64,000 bases of DNA, taken from assembly GCA_029268225.1 (NCBI GenBank), contig JAJUGJ010000003.1, positions 165,924-229,923 on the forward strand. Direction: 5' to 3'. The DNA comes from Burkholderiales bacterium. Lineage in GTDB: Bacteria; Pseudomonadota; Gammaproteobacteria; Burkholderiales; Burkholderiaceae_C. The notes beneath the pieces are model-generated. The model was not told the DNA's origin. It worked only from the letters and a program-made list of their open reading frames with translations, and did not search any database. Shown piece by piece: positions 17,804-25,001 of this stretch (positions are counted from its first letter, which is position 1; each line of letters opens with the position of its first letter). The position numbers were made by a program, and so were the translations under genes.

Positions 17804-18757
17804 ATGGCAATGAATGAAGGATCGGGTTTGATTCCGAGTAAAGAAACCCTGTCGCGCTGCCGCGTGTTGGTGGTGGGCGATGTGATGCTGGACCGTTACT
17901 GGTTCGGGGCGGTCGACCGTATTTCCCCTGAGGCACCCGTGCCTGTGGTGCGGGTGACCAGCGAGCAAGATCGTTTGGGCGGTGCTGCCAACGTGGCCCT
18001 GAATGTGACCACACTGGGCGCACGTGCCACCTTGTTGAGCATGGTGGGCTGTGATGACGCTGCACGCAGTCTGCGTCGCCTGCTCGCTGAAAAGGGGGTG
18101 GACGCGGTATTGGGCGAGGATCCGCAGCTTCAAACGATTGTGAAGTTGCGGGTCATCGGCCGGTCGCAGCAACTGCTGCGCGTGGATTTCGAGCGCGAGC
18201 CCGCACACGAGGTTCTGGCCCAGATGCTCAGTGACTTTGAGCAGGCCTTGCCGCATCACGATGTGGTGTTGTTTTCGGACTATGGCAAGGGTGGTTTGGC
18301 GCACATACCGCGCATGATCGAACTGGCCCGGCAAGCGGGCAAGCCGGTGCTGGTGGACCCGAAGGGCAGTGACTATGCACGGTACGCCGGGGCCACCCTG
18401 ATCACCCCCAACCGTGCCGAGCTGACGCAGGTGGTGGGCGCATGGTCTGATGAGGCCACCCTGGTTCAGCGCGCCGAGTCTTTGCGCACGGCTTTGGGCC
18501 TGCAGGCGGTGTTGCTCACCCGCTCGGAAGAGGGCATGACCCTGTTTGATGCGGCCGGCCATTGGCATGAGCCCGCGCAGGCCCGTGAGGTGTACGACGT
18601 GACAGGCGCCGGCGATACCGTGATCGCGACCGTGGCGGCCATGCTGGCAGCCGGCTTGTCGATGCGAGATGCCATGACCTTGGCGAACCGCGCCGGTGGC
18701 ATTGTCGTGGGCAAGTTCGGCACCGCCCACGTGAGCCATGAGGAGTTGTGCGCGTGA
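17804..18757 (+). CDS. hldA: D-glycero-beta-D-manno-heptose-7-phosphate kinase (HldE N-domain as separate protein)
   Basis: HldA/RfaE1 phosphorylates D-glycero-D-manno-heptose 7-phosphate at C1 with ATP. The 317 residues show the PfkB/ribokinase fold: VLVVGDVMLDRYWFG near residue 25, RLGGAANVALNV near 60, LVDPKGSDYARYAGA and TPNRAEL in the middle, and the catalytic anion-hole motif DVTGAGDTVIA near 265. In E. coli this domain is fused to the adenylyltransferase; here it is split. The ATG at 17804 follows GAGGT eight bases upstream (around 17791-17796). A second ATG two codons later is possible. The stop overlaps the next gene's GTG by four bases. Confidence 0.95.
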   Translation: MAMNEGSGLIPSKETLSRCRVLVVGDVMLDRYWFGAVDRISPEAPVPVVRVTSEQDRLGGAANVALNVTTLGARATLLSMVGCDDAARSLRRLLAEKGVDAVLGEDPQLQTIVKLRVIGRSQQLLRVDFEREPAHEVLAQMLSDFEQALPHHDVVLFSDYGKGGLAHIPRMIELARQAGKPVLVDPKGSDYARYAGATLITPNRAELTQVVGAWSDEATLVQRAESLRTALGLQAVLLTRSEEGMTLFDAAGHWHEPAQAREVYDVTGAGDTVIATVAAMLAAGLSMRDAMTLANRAGGIVVGKFGTAHVSHEELCA

Positions 18758-19791
18758 GCGAGTTGCAAGACAAGGTGTGCTCACGCGAGCAGGCCGTGGA
18801 ACGTGTGGCAGCCTTGAAGCGTCCGGTGGTGTTCACCAATGGGGTGTTCGATGTGCTGCATCGCGGGCATGTGAACTACCTGCACGAGGCCAGCAAGCTG
18901 GGAGGCTCGCTGGTGGTGGCGGTCAACTCGGATGCCTCGGCGCGGATGCTGGGCAAGGGCCCGGATCGGCCTTTGAACAAGGCCGAAGACCGCGCGGCCG
19001 TGTTGGCAGGCTTGGCGTCGGTGTCGTTGGTGACCTTTTTCGATGAACGTACGCCGGTGGCCTTGATCGAGGCGATGCGCCCCGACCTGTATGTCAAGGG
19101 TGGCGATTACGACATGGAGACCCTGGAAGAGACCCGCGTGGTCCGCAGCTGGGGTGGCGATGCGGTGGCCATTCCTTTTGTGGATGGCTACTCGACGACT
19201 TCCTTGGTGAAGCGCATCCGTGCTGGCAGTGGGCGCAAGGTCGCCTTTCTGGACCGTGACGGGGTGATCAACCTTGACCGTGCCTATGTGCACAAGTGGG
19301 AAGAGTTCGAGTTTGTGCCCGGCGCGGTGGCGGCCATGCGCCGTTTGCGGGAGGCTGGGTATGAGCTGGTGGTGGTGACCAACCAGTCAGGTCTGGCGCG
19401 CGGCATGTATTCGGAGGCCGAGTACCAGGCTTTGACCGATGCCATGTGCGCAGCCTTGGCGCAGGCCGGTGCAGCCGTCACGGCGGTGTACCACTGTCCG
19501 CACCACCCCAAGGGCAAGGTGGCCGATTTGGCGGTGGAGTGCGACTGCCGCAAGCCCGCACCGGGCATGATCTTGCGGGCCGCGAAAGAGTTGGGCGTCT
19601 CGCTCGCCGACTCGTTTCTGGTCGGCGACAAGCCTTCGGACATTGAAGCAGCGCGCGCCGCCGGGGTGGGCCGGGCGTACATCGTGCAGTCCGACAACGC
19701 AGAGTCGTCAGGTGAGCATGTGCAGGCCGATGCCGCGTTCAAGGACTTGGCTGACTGCGTGGCGCACCTGCTGTCAGGCCCATCAACCTGA
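18754..19791 (+). CDS. Fusion of heptose 1-phosphate adenylyltransferase (HldC/RfaE2) and heptose bisphosphate phosphatase (GmhB)
   Basis: A 345-residue bifunctional enzyme of ADP-heptose synthesis. Residues 1-155 are a nucleotidyltransferase with the H-x-G-H motif at 36-39 (HRGH) and the YSTTSLVKRI end, as in HldE-C/RfaE2. Residues 160-345 are a GmhB-type HAD phosphatase: nucleophile and acid/base aspartates D167 and D169 in FLDRDG, the TNQSG motif near 210, the zinc-binding C248, H250, C263 and C265, and the CRKPAPGM and VGDKPSDIEAA motifs. Together the halves dephosphorylate C7 and adenylylate C1. GTG at 18754 is chosen because AGGAG at 18741-18745 is eight bases upstream and it gives a GTGA overlap with hldA. 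The 3' end overlaps the opposite-strand gene by 53 bases. Confidence 0.93.
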   Translation: MSELQDKVCSREQAVERVAALKRPVVFTNGVFDVLHRGHVNYLHEASKLGGSLVVAVNSDASARMLGKGPDRPLNKAEDRAAVLAGLASVSLVTFFDERTPVALIEAMRPDLYVKGGDYDMETLEETRVVRSWGGDAVAIPFVDGYSTTSLVKRIRAGSGRKVAFLDRDGVINLDRAYVHKWEEFEFVPGAVAAMRRLREAGYELVVVTNQSGLARGMYSEAEYQALTDAMCAALAQAGAAVTAVYHCPHHPKGKVADLAVECDCRKPAPGMILRAAKELGVSLADSFLVGDKPSDIEAARAAGVGRAYIVQSDNAESSGEHVQADAAFKDLADCVAHLLSGPST

Positions 19792-20806
19792 CACCGCTTT
19801 GCTCAAAGGCGCGCACCATGTCGCGCTTCTCGGTGTGGGACTTGAAGCGCGTACGGTCCCAGCCGAATGCCAGCACCGGTGTGCCTGCGCCGTAGAGTTG
19901 GGCGGCAAACAGTAAGGCGGTGGACCGGGTGCCGATGACCGCATCGTAGCGATGGCGGCTCATCCAGAGCTCGACGGGCTCTTTCAGGTTCAGCACTTCG
20001 TACGTGGGGCTGCACAGTTCCTGGTTCGGGTCCTTGGGGTGCCCTTTGTAGTGCACCGTTTCATAGCCCTGGGTCTGTAGCCAGTGCTGGATCTCGTGGG
20101 TCACTTGGTCGCGATGCTCGGCGCTCATCAGGCCCGCCCCCACCATGGGCTGGCCAATGACCAGGGCGCGTTTGCCTGAGGCGGCCTCCGTGGTGGGGGT
20201 CGAAGGCTCGATCAGCGGCGGCAGTGTCGCCACCTTCTCGGCGGGGTAGACGTGCGGCAGGCCGGGCAGCACATAGATGAGGTCGCAGAAGGGCGCGTCC
20301 GAGCCGATGCGGTCGCCCGCAAAGCACCAGTAATCCAACTCGGGGGCCGCCAGTCGACGCAGCTTGCGCAGGTATTGGAGCAGGCGCTTGATGGGGCTCA
20401 GCGGGTAGCGGCGGATGCTGATGAGTCCATCAGGCAGGATGCGCGCTTTCATCGTGCGCGCGCCGACGGCGGGAGGCAGGGCGCGCAGGAAGTAGTTGAT
20501 GGCCTCGGTGTCGAAAACGGCGCTGTGGATGTGCACTTCGTCGCAAGGGCCGACCAGATCGGCCACCATGCGGATGTTGGCGCGCAGGCGTCGGTGGCGT
20601 CCAAACCAGCCGGGGAGGGGATTCCAGCGAGGCCAGGGCATGTACGCACTGGCGTCCCACTCATGGGCCTGGATCAGTGAGGTGATACCCGGCTGATACC
20701 AGACCAGCACCTGCTTGGCACCACGTTCATGGTGCCTTGCAATCTGCCTTGCTGCCAAGTACTGCAGTGGCGAAGCAACGAAGTACAGGGCAACCGTCGT
20801 GCTCAT
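19739..20806 (-). CDS. Polysialyltransferase-family-like glycosyltransferase
   Basis: A 355-residue protein resembling bacterial sialyl/polysialyltransferase families (GT52/POLYSIA type). The start TVALYFVASPLQYLAARQIA matches the family's opening, which carries a conserved P-L-Q. VHYKGHPKDPNQEL near residue 255 resembles the H-P motif, and AVIGTRSTALLFAA near 300 resembles the serine/threonine motif that binds the nucleotide donor. No CMP-sugar synthesis genes are in the window, so the donor need not be sialic acid. The ATG at 20806 overlaps the stop of msbA by four bases (ATGA), indicating coupled translation. Its 3' end overlaps the plus-strand heptose fusion gene by 53 bases. Confidence 0.68.
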   Translation of the reverse strand: MSTTVALYFVASPLQYLAARQIARHHERGAKQVLVWYQPGITSLIQAHEWDASAYMPWPRWNPLPGWFGRHRRLRANIRMVADLVGPCDEVHIHSAVFDTEAINYFLRALPPAVGARTMKARILPDGLISIRRYPLSPIKRLLQYLRKLRRLAAPELDYWCFAGDRIGSDAPFCDLIYVLPGLPHVYPAEKVATLPPLIEPSTPTTEAASGKRALVIGQPMVGAGLMSAEHRDQVTHEIQHWLQTQGYETVHYKGHPKDPNQELCSPTYEVLNLKEPVELWMSRHRYDAVIGTRSTALLFAAQLYGAGTPVLAFGWDRTRFKSHTEKRDMVRAFEQSGVRLMGLTAGAPRSQPSP

Positions 20807-22554
20807 GGCGCGGCGTGATCGTTGGAAAACTGCATGCGATGCAGGTTGCTGTAGATGCCGCCCAGGGTCAGCAATTCCTGGTGGGTGCCGATTTCAGCGA
20901 TGCGTCCCTCGCTCATCACCACAATGCGATCGGCGTTGACGATGGTGGAGAGTCGGTGTGCGATCACCAAGGTGGTTCGACCGTGTCGCGCGTTGTCGAG
21001 GGCCACTTGGACCGCACGTTCGGACTCGGTGTCGAGCGCGGAGGTGGCTTCGTCCAGCAGCAGGATGGGGGCATCCTTGAGCAGGGCGCGCGCAATGGAG
21101 ATGCGCTGGCGTTGGCCCCCCGACAGTCGGGCGCCGTTTTCGCCGATCTCGGTCTGGAAGCCTTGAGGCAGGGCCTCGATGAAGTCCAGCGCGTTGGCCG
21201 CTTGTGCCGCCCGTCGGACGTCGTCCTCGCTCACATCGGGGCGACCGTAGGCGATGTTGGCTGCAATGGTGTCGTTGAAGAGCACCACGTTCTGGGTCAC
21301 CAGGCCGATGTTGGCGCGCAGTTCGCTGAGCTTCAATTGGTGGATGTCGACGCCATCCAGCAGGATGCGACCCTGGCTGGGCTCGTAAAAGCGCGGGATC
21401 AGCGACATCAGCGTCGATTTGCCACTGCCTGACGAGCCAACGAGCGCGACGGTTTCTCCGGGCTGGATGTCCAGCACGATGTCGGTCAGGGCCGTGCGAT
21501 CGGTGCCTGGGTAGCTGAAGCCCACCTGATCGAAGCGCAGGTGACCTTGCGCCCGGCCGATGGTTTGCGTGCCGGCATCCACCTCCTCATCGGCATCCAG
21601 AAACTCGAACACGGACTGCGCAGCGGCCAGACCGCGTTGCAGTTGCTCGTTGACATTGGACAGGCGCTTCAGGGGCGACAGCAGCAGGGCCATGGCGCCA
21701 AAGAACGACACGAAGCCGCCCACCGTCAACTGGTTCATGCTCGATTGCAGCGAGGCGTAGTAGATGATGGCGGCCAGCGCAATGACAGCGATCGTCTGCA
21801 CGATGGGGCCGTTGGCTGCTGCCGTGGTCACCACTTTCATGCTGTAGCGGCGGATGGCGTTGGCGGTGGTGAAGAAGCGCTGTGCCTCGTAGCGCTCACT
21901 GCCGAAGATGCGGATTTCGCGATGGCCGCCAATCACTTCGTCGAGCACATGCGACAGCGTGCCCATGGTCGATTGCTGCGATTTGCTCAAGGTGCGCAAG
22001 CGGCGGCTGACGGAGCGGATCGTCCAGCCGATCAGGGGCAGCACGGTGAAGAAGGCCAGCGACAGTTGCCAGTTCATCCAGAGCATGTAGCCCAGCAGGC
22101 CGATGACGGTCAGCGTGTCTTTGACGAGTGTGATGAGCGAGACCGTGACGATGGGGGCGATCTGCTGGGTGTTGTAGGTCAGTCGCGAGATCAGCGCGGC
22201 ATTGGTGGTGCCGTCAAAGTAGCTGGTGGGCAGGCGCAGCAGTTTGTCGAACATCAGCGTGCGCATGTCGAGCACGACCTTGTTGGCCACGATGTTCAGC
22301 GCCGTGGTGTGCAGGTAGTCGGTCAGGCCGCGAGCCACGAAGAGGCCGACCAGGAGCAGCGGGGTGGTGTGCAGCGAGTGGTCGCTGTTCTTGGTGAAGC
22401 TGCCATCGAGCAACTCTTTGAGCAAGAGGGGGATGGCGGTTTCCGTGGCGGCATACAGCACCATGGCGACCACGCCCAGAGCGAAGATGTGCCAGTGCGG
22501 GCATAGGCACCTGAGCAGTCTCAGGTAAAGCTCGCGGTGTGTGCGTTGGGTCAT
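20803..22554 (-). CDS. msbA: Lipid A export ATP-binding/permease protein MsbA
   Basis: MsbA flips lipid A-core across the inner membrane. From the ATG at 22554 (MTQRTHRELY) the protein has 583 residues, the usual MsbA length; the open frame reaches 22944 but that extension has no family resemblance. The membrane domain covers about 20-310, with TSYFDGTTNAALISRLTYN and VLDEVIGGHREIRIFG. The ATPase has Walker A GSSGSGKST near 375, LSGGQRQRISIARALLKDAP and Walker B ILLLDEATSALD. It is the better canonical MsbA of the two in the window, and it is coupled to the polysialyltransferase-like gene downstream. A 234-base divergent region separates it from the plus-strand GT4 gene. Confidence 0.92.
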   Translation of the reverse strand: MTQRTHRELYLRLLRCLCPHWHIFALGVVAMVLYAATETAIPLLLKELLDGSFTKNSDHSLHTTPLLLVGLFVARGLTDYLHTTALNIVANKVVLDMRTLMFDKLLRLPTSYFDGTTNAALISRLTYNTQQIAPIVTVSLITLVKDTLTVIGLLGYMLWMNWQLSLAFFTVLPLIGWTIRSVSRRLRTLSKSQQSTMGTLSHVLDEVIGGHREIRIFGSERYEAQRFFTTANAIRRYSMKVVTTAAANGPIVQTIAVIALAAIIYYASLQSSMNQLTVGGFVSFFGAMALLLSPLKRLSNVNEQLQRGLAAAQSVFEFLDADEEVDAGTQTIGRAQGHLRFDQVGFSYPGTDRTALTDIVLDIQPGETVALVGSSGSGKSTLMSLIPRFYEPSQGRILLDGVDIHQLKLSELRANIGLVTQNVVLFNDTIAANIAYGRPDVSEDDVRRAAQAANALDFIEALPQGFQTEIGENGARLSGGQRQRISIARALLKDAPILLLDEATSALDTESERAVQVALDNARHGRTTLVIAHRLSTIVNADRIVVMSEGRIAEIGTHQELLTLGGIYSNLHRMQFSNDHAAP

Positions 22555-22788
22555 GTGGCGCGCAGTGTGCGGGGGCTGAAATGAAAAACGCCGCCACGCG
22601 GGCCGGCGTTCTTGCCGCATTGACCAAGGCGCTGCGCCTGGGGGCCAGATGGCGGCTTGCGGCCGATTGTACCCATCCATACCCATACGGGTTGCGCTCG
22701 GCGGCGCTGGCAGCAGGCGGGGCCTGTGGGCCTCTCGGATGAGGAACGCCTCATAATTCGGGTCCGTTTTGGGGAATCTCGCTGGTTT

Positions 22789-23883
22789 ATGACAGTTCAC
22801 ATCGTTCACCTTGAAACCGGCATGCATGTGTATGGCGGTGCGCGTCAGGTGCTGTACCTGCAGGAACACCTGCCGGCCTTGGGGGTGAAGTGCACCTTGG
22901 TGTGCGCGAAAGGCAGCGAGATGGCGGTGCGAGGGCGTGATCAAGGCGCCAATGTGGTGGAGTTGCCCATGTCAGGCGATGCCGATGTGGGGTTCATCTT
23001 CCGCTTCGCCGCCTTGCTCAAGCAGCTCAAGCCGGATCTGGTGCATGTGCACAGCCGCCGAGGTGCGGATGTGTGGGGCGGGCTGGGCGCCAAATGGGCG
23101 GGGGTGCCAGCGGTGTTGTCGCGCCGTGTGGACAATGCCGAGGGGCGACTGGCGGTGGCCGTCAAGTACCCGCTGTACCGCCATGTGGTGGCGGTGGCGC
23201 AAGGGGTCAAGGACGTGCTGGTGAGCAATGGGGTGGCCGCCGAGAAGATCACGGTGGTGCACAGTGCGATCAATCCCAAGCTCTTCCAGTCCCCGGGTAC
23301 CAAGGAGGCGTTGGCTCAGACCTTCGGGCTGGATGCTTCCGCGCCGATCGTGGGCATTGCGGCCCAACTGATTCCGCGCAAGGGACATGTGCTCTTGTTC
23401 GATGCTTTGAAGCTGATCGAGGCCACGCACCCGAAGGTTCAGCTGATCGTGTTTGGTCGCGGTCCCTTGTCAGATGTCTTGCCTGCCGAGGCAGCAGCGC
23501 GCGGGCTGGGGCCAGATCGCGTGGTGTTTGCGGGCTTCCGCGATGACCTGAACCACTGGATGGGGGCGTTGGACGTGTTGGCCCATCCTGCCTACACCGA
23601 GGGCTTGGCCAACGTGTGTTTGCAGGCCGCCGCTGCTGGCGTCCCATCTGTGGGGACGCGCGTGGGCGGCATCCCTGAAGCGATTTGCGAAAACGTGACG
23701 GGTTTGCTGGTGCCGGTAGGGGACACGCAGGCTTTGGCCGCCGCTTTGGTGCGTTTGCTGGATGATCCCGCTTTGCGCCGGCAGTTCGGACAGGCGGGGC
23801 CGGCTTACATCGAGAGTGATTTCACGGCGCCGCAGATGGCTGCGGGCAACCGGGCGGTGTACCGAAGGTTGTTGGGCCGGTAA
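22789..23883 (+). CDS. GT4 family glycosyltransferase (LPS core type)
   Basis: A 364-residue retaining GT-B glycosyltransferase. The N-terminal domain has HIVHLETGMHVYGGARQVLYL and LVHVHSRRGADVWG. The hinge VGIAAQLIPRKGHVLLFDAL and the donor block HPAYTEGLANVCLQAAAAGVPSVGT with its E-x7-E-like spacing are classic GT4. The ATG at 22789 gives a normal length; the frame is open upstream to 22657 without homology. It is transcribed alone on the plus strand between msbA and the waaC-like gene, so a role in LPS core assembly is likely, but the acceptor cannot be deduced. Confidence 0.87.
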   Translation: MTVHIVHLETGMHVYGGARQVLYLQEHLPALGVKCTLVCAKGSEMAVRGRDQGANVVELPMSGDADVGFIFRFAALLKQLKPDLVHVHSRRGADVWGGLGAKWAGVPAVLSRRVDNAEGRLAVAVKYPLYRHVVAVAQGVKDVLVSNGVAAEKITVVHSAINPKLFQSPGTKEALAQTFGLDASAPIVGIAAQLIPRKGHVLLFDALKLIEATHPKVQLIVFGRGPLSDVLPAEAAARGLGPDRVVFAGFRDDLNHWMGALDVLAHPAYTEGLANVCLQAAAAGVPSVGTRVGGIPEAICENVTGLLVPVGDTQALAAALVRLLDDPALRRQFGQAGPAYIESDFTAPQMAAGNRAVYRRLLGR

Positions 23884-23906
23884 GGGCTCAAGGCGGTGTC
23901 TGCGTG

Positions 23907-24950
23907 TCAGCGGGTCACGTGTTGCGCGGCCCCCAGCACGCGTGCCACGGTGAGTTGGCGCATGCAGTCGAAGCGTCCGTCACATGTGGGATGACGTCGA
24001 CAGGGTGAGCACGGCAGTTGGTCGTACAGGATGTGCGTGCGTTCTGCCGTGGGGTCGGCATACGGGCAGGTCGAGCCGAAGAGGGCCACGGTTGGCACGC
24101 GCAGGGCGGTGCCCATGTGCGTGAGTCCGGTGTCCACACCGATCAGCAACTGGCTGCGCGCCACAAGGGCCACACTTTCGTCCAGTTTGAGCTTGCCGGC
24201 CACGCTGACGAGACCGGGTACCTGGCTGCAGATTCGCTCGGCGGCTTCCTGGTCGGCCGGGCCTCCGACGATCACGGGATGCCAGCCCTGGGCCTGAAGC
24301 TGATGCGCCAGATCGGCCCAGCGGTCTTCAAACCAGTGCTTTTGTGGGCGGGTGGTGAACGGACACAACAAAGCCAGCTTTGAAGGCTGCCCCCAACTGT
24401 CCCAGAGTTTTTCCACGGCGCTGGCCGGCGCGGCCCCCACAGCAAGGTCCAGCTGAAAATCAGCGTCCTGGGCGCCCAGGTAAGAGGCCAGATGCCGGTA
24501 TTCCGAGCTGATGCGGCGGTCTTGCCCGGCCGGCGGAATGAGCCGCTCATGGACCAGCAGGTGGCTGCCTTCGCGGGCCATGATGCTGATGCGCCGGGGG
24601 GCGCCTGTGAACCAGGCGCAGATGCCACTTTTCAGGAGACCTTGTGCATCGAGCACAAGGTCGAACTGACGCTCACGCAGGTCTGAACGGAATGCACGGA
24701 TGGCACGCCACAGCGAGGTCCATTGGCGTGCCTGCCACAGTTTGCGCCACTCGGCGCGAGGCCAGATCAGGACTTCCTTGAGGCGCGGGTTGTGTCTCAG
24801 CAGGGGGGCCGCGGGGGCTTCGGTCAGCCAACTGACGTCGGCTTCAGGATAGCGCCGCCGCAGGGCCTGGATCAGGCCGGAGGCCATGACCACGTCGCCG
24901 AGGGCGGAGAGTCGGACGATGAGGATGCGGCGGGGGGCGGGTGACGGCAT
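23907..24950 (-). CDS. LPS heptosyltransferase (WaaC/GT9 family)
   Basis: A 347-residue GT9 enzyme, most likely heptosyltransferase I, which transfers L,D-heptose from ADP-heptose to Kdo2-lipid A. It begins with ILIVRLSALGDVVMASGLIQALRRRYP, the family opening. VLDAQGLLKSG near residue 105 is typical of WaaC-type proteins. The donor site has CPFTTRPQKHWFEDRWADLA and IVGGPADQEAAE, followed by the conserved LLIGVDTGLTHMGTAL with Asp and His intact, and a C-terminal cysteine-containing segment PCSPCRRHPTCDG. I chose the ATG at 24950; a TTG at 24992 is possible. It lies 51 bases after the Hsp70 operon in the same direction. WaaC rather than WaaF is my preference, but it is not certain. Confidence 0.85.
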   Translation of the reverse strand: MPSPAPRRILIVRLSALGDVVMASGLIQALRRRYPEADVSWLTEAPAAPLLRHNPRLKEVLIWPRAEWRKLWQARQWTSLWRAIRAFRSDLRERQFDLVLDAQGLLKSGICAWFTGAPRRISIMAREGSHLLVHERLIPPAGQDRRISSEYRHLASYLGAQDADFQLDLAVGAAPASAVEKLWDSWGQPSKLALLCPFTTRPQKHWFEDRWADLAHQLQAQGWHPVIVGGPADQEAAERICSQVPGLVSVAGKLKLDESVALVARSQLLIGVDTGLTHMGTALRVPTVALFGSTCPYADPTAERTHILYDQLPCSPCRRHPTCDGRFDCMRQLTVARVLGAAQHVTR

Positions 24951-25001
24951 GGGTGTGAGCGCTGGGCAGACGGCCGAGGCCGTGTGCTTCAAAACGCCAT
25001 T

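Noticed and set aside
22555..22944. 130-codon N-terminal extension of msbA
   Set aside because: The extension has no similarity to MsbA and covers the divergent promoter region and the start of the GT4 gene; the ATG at 22554 gives the normal length.
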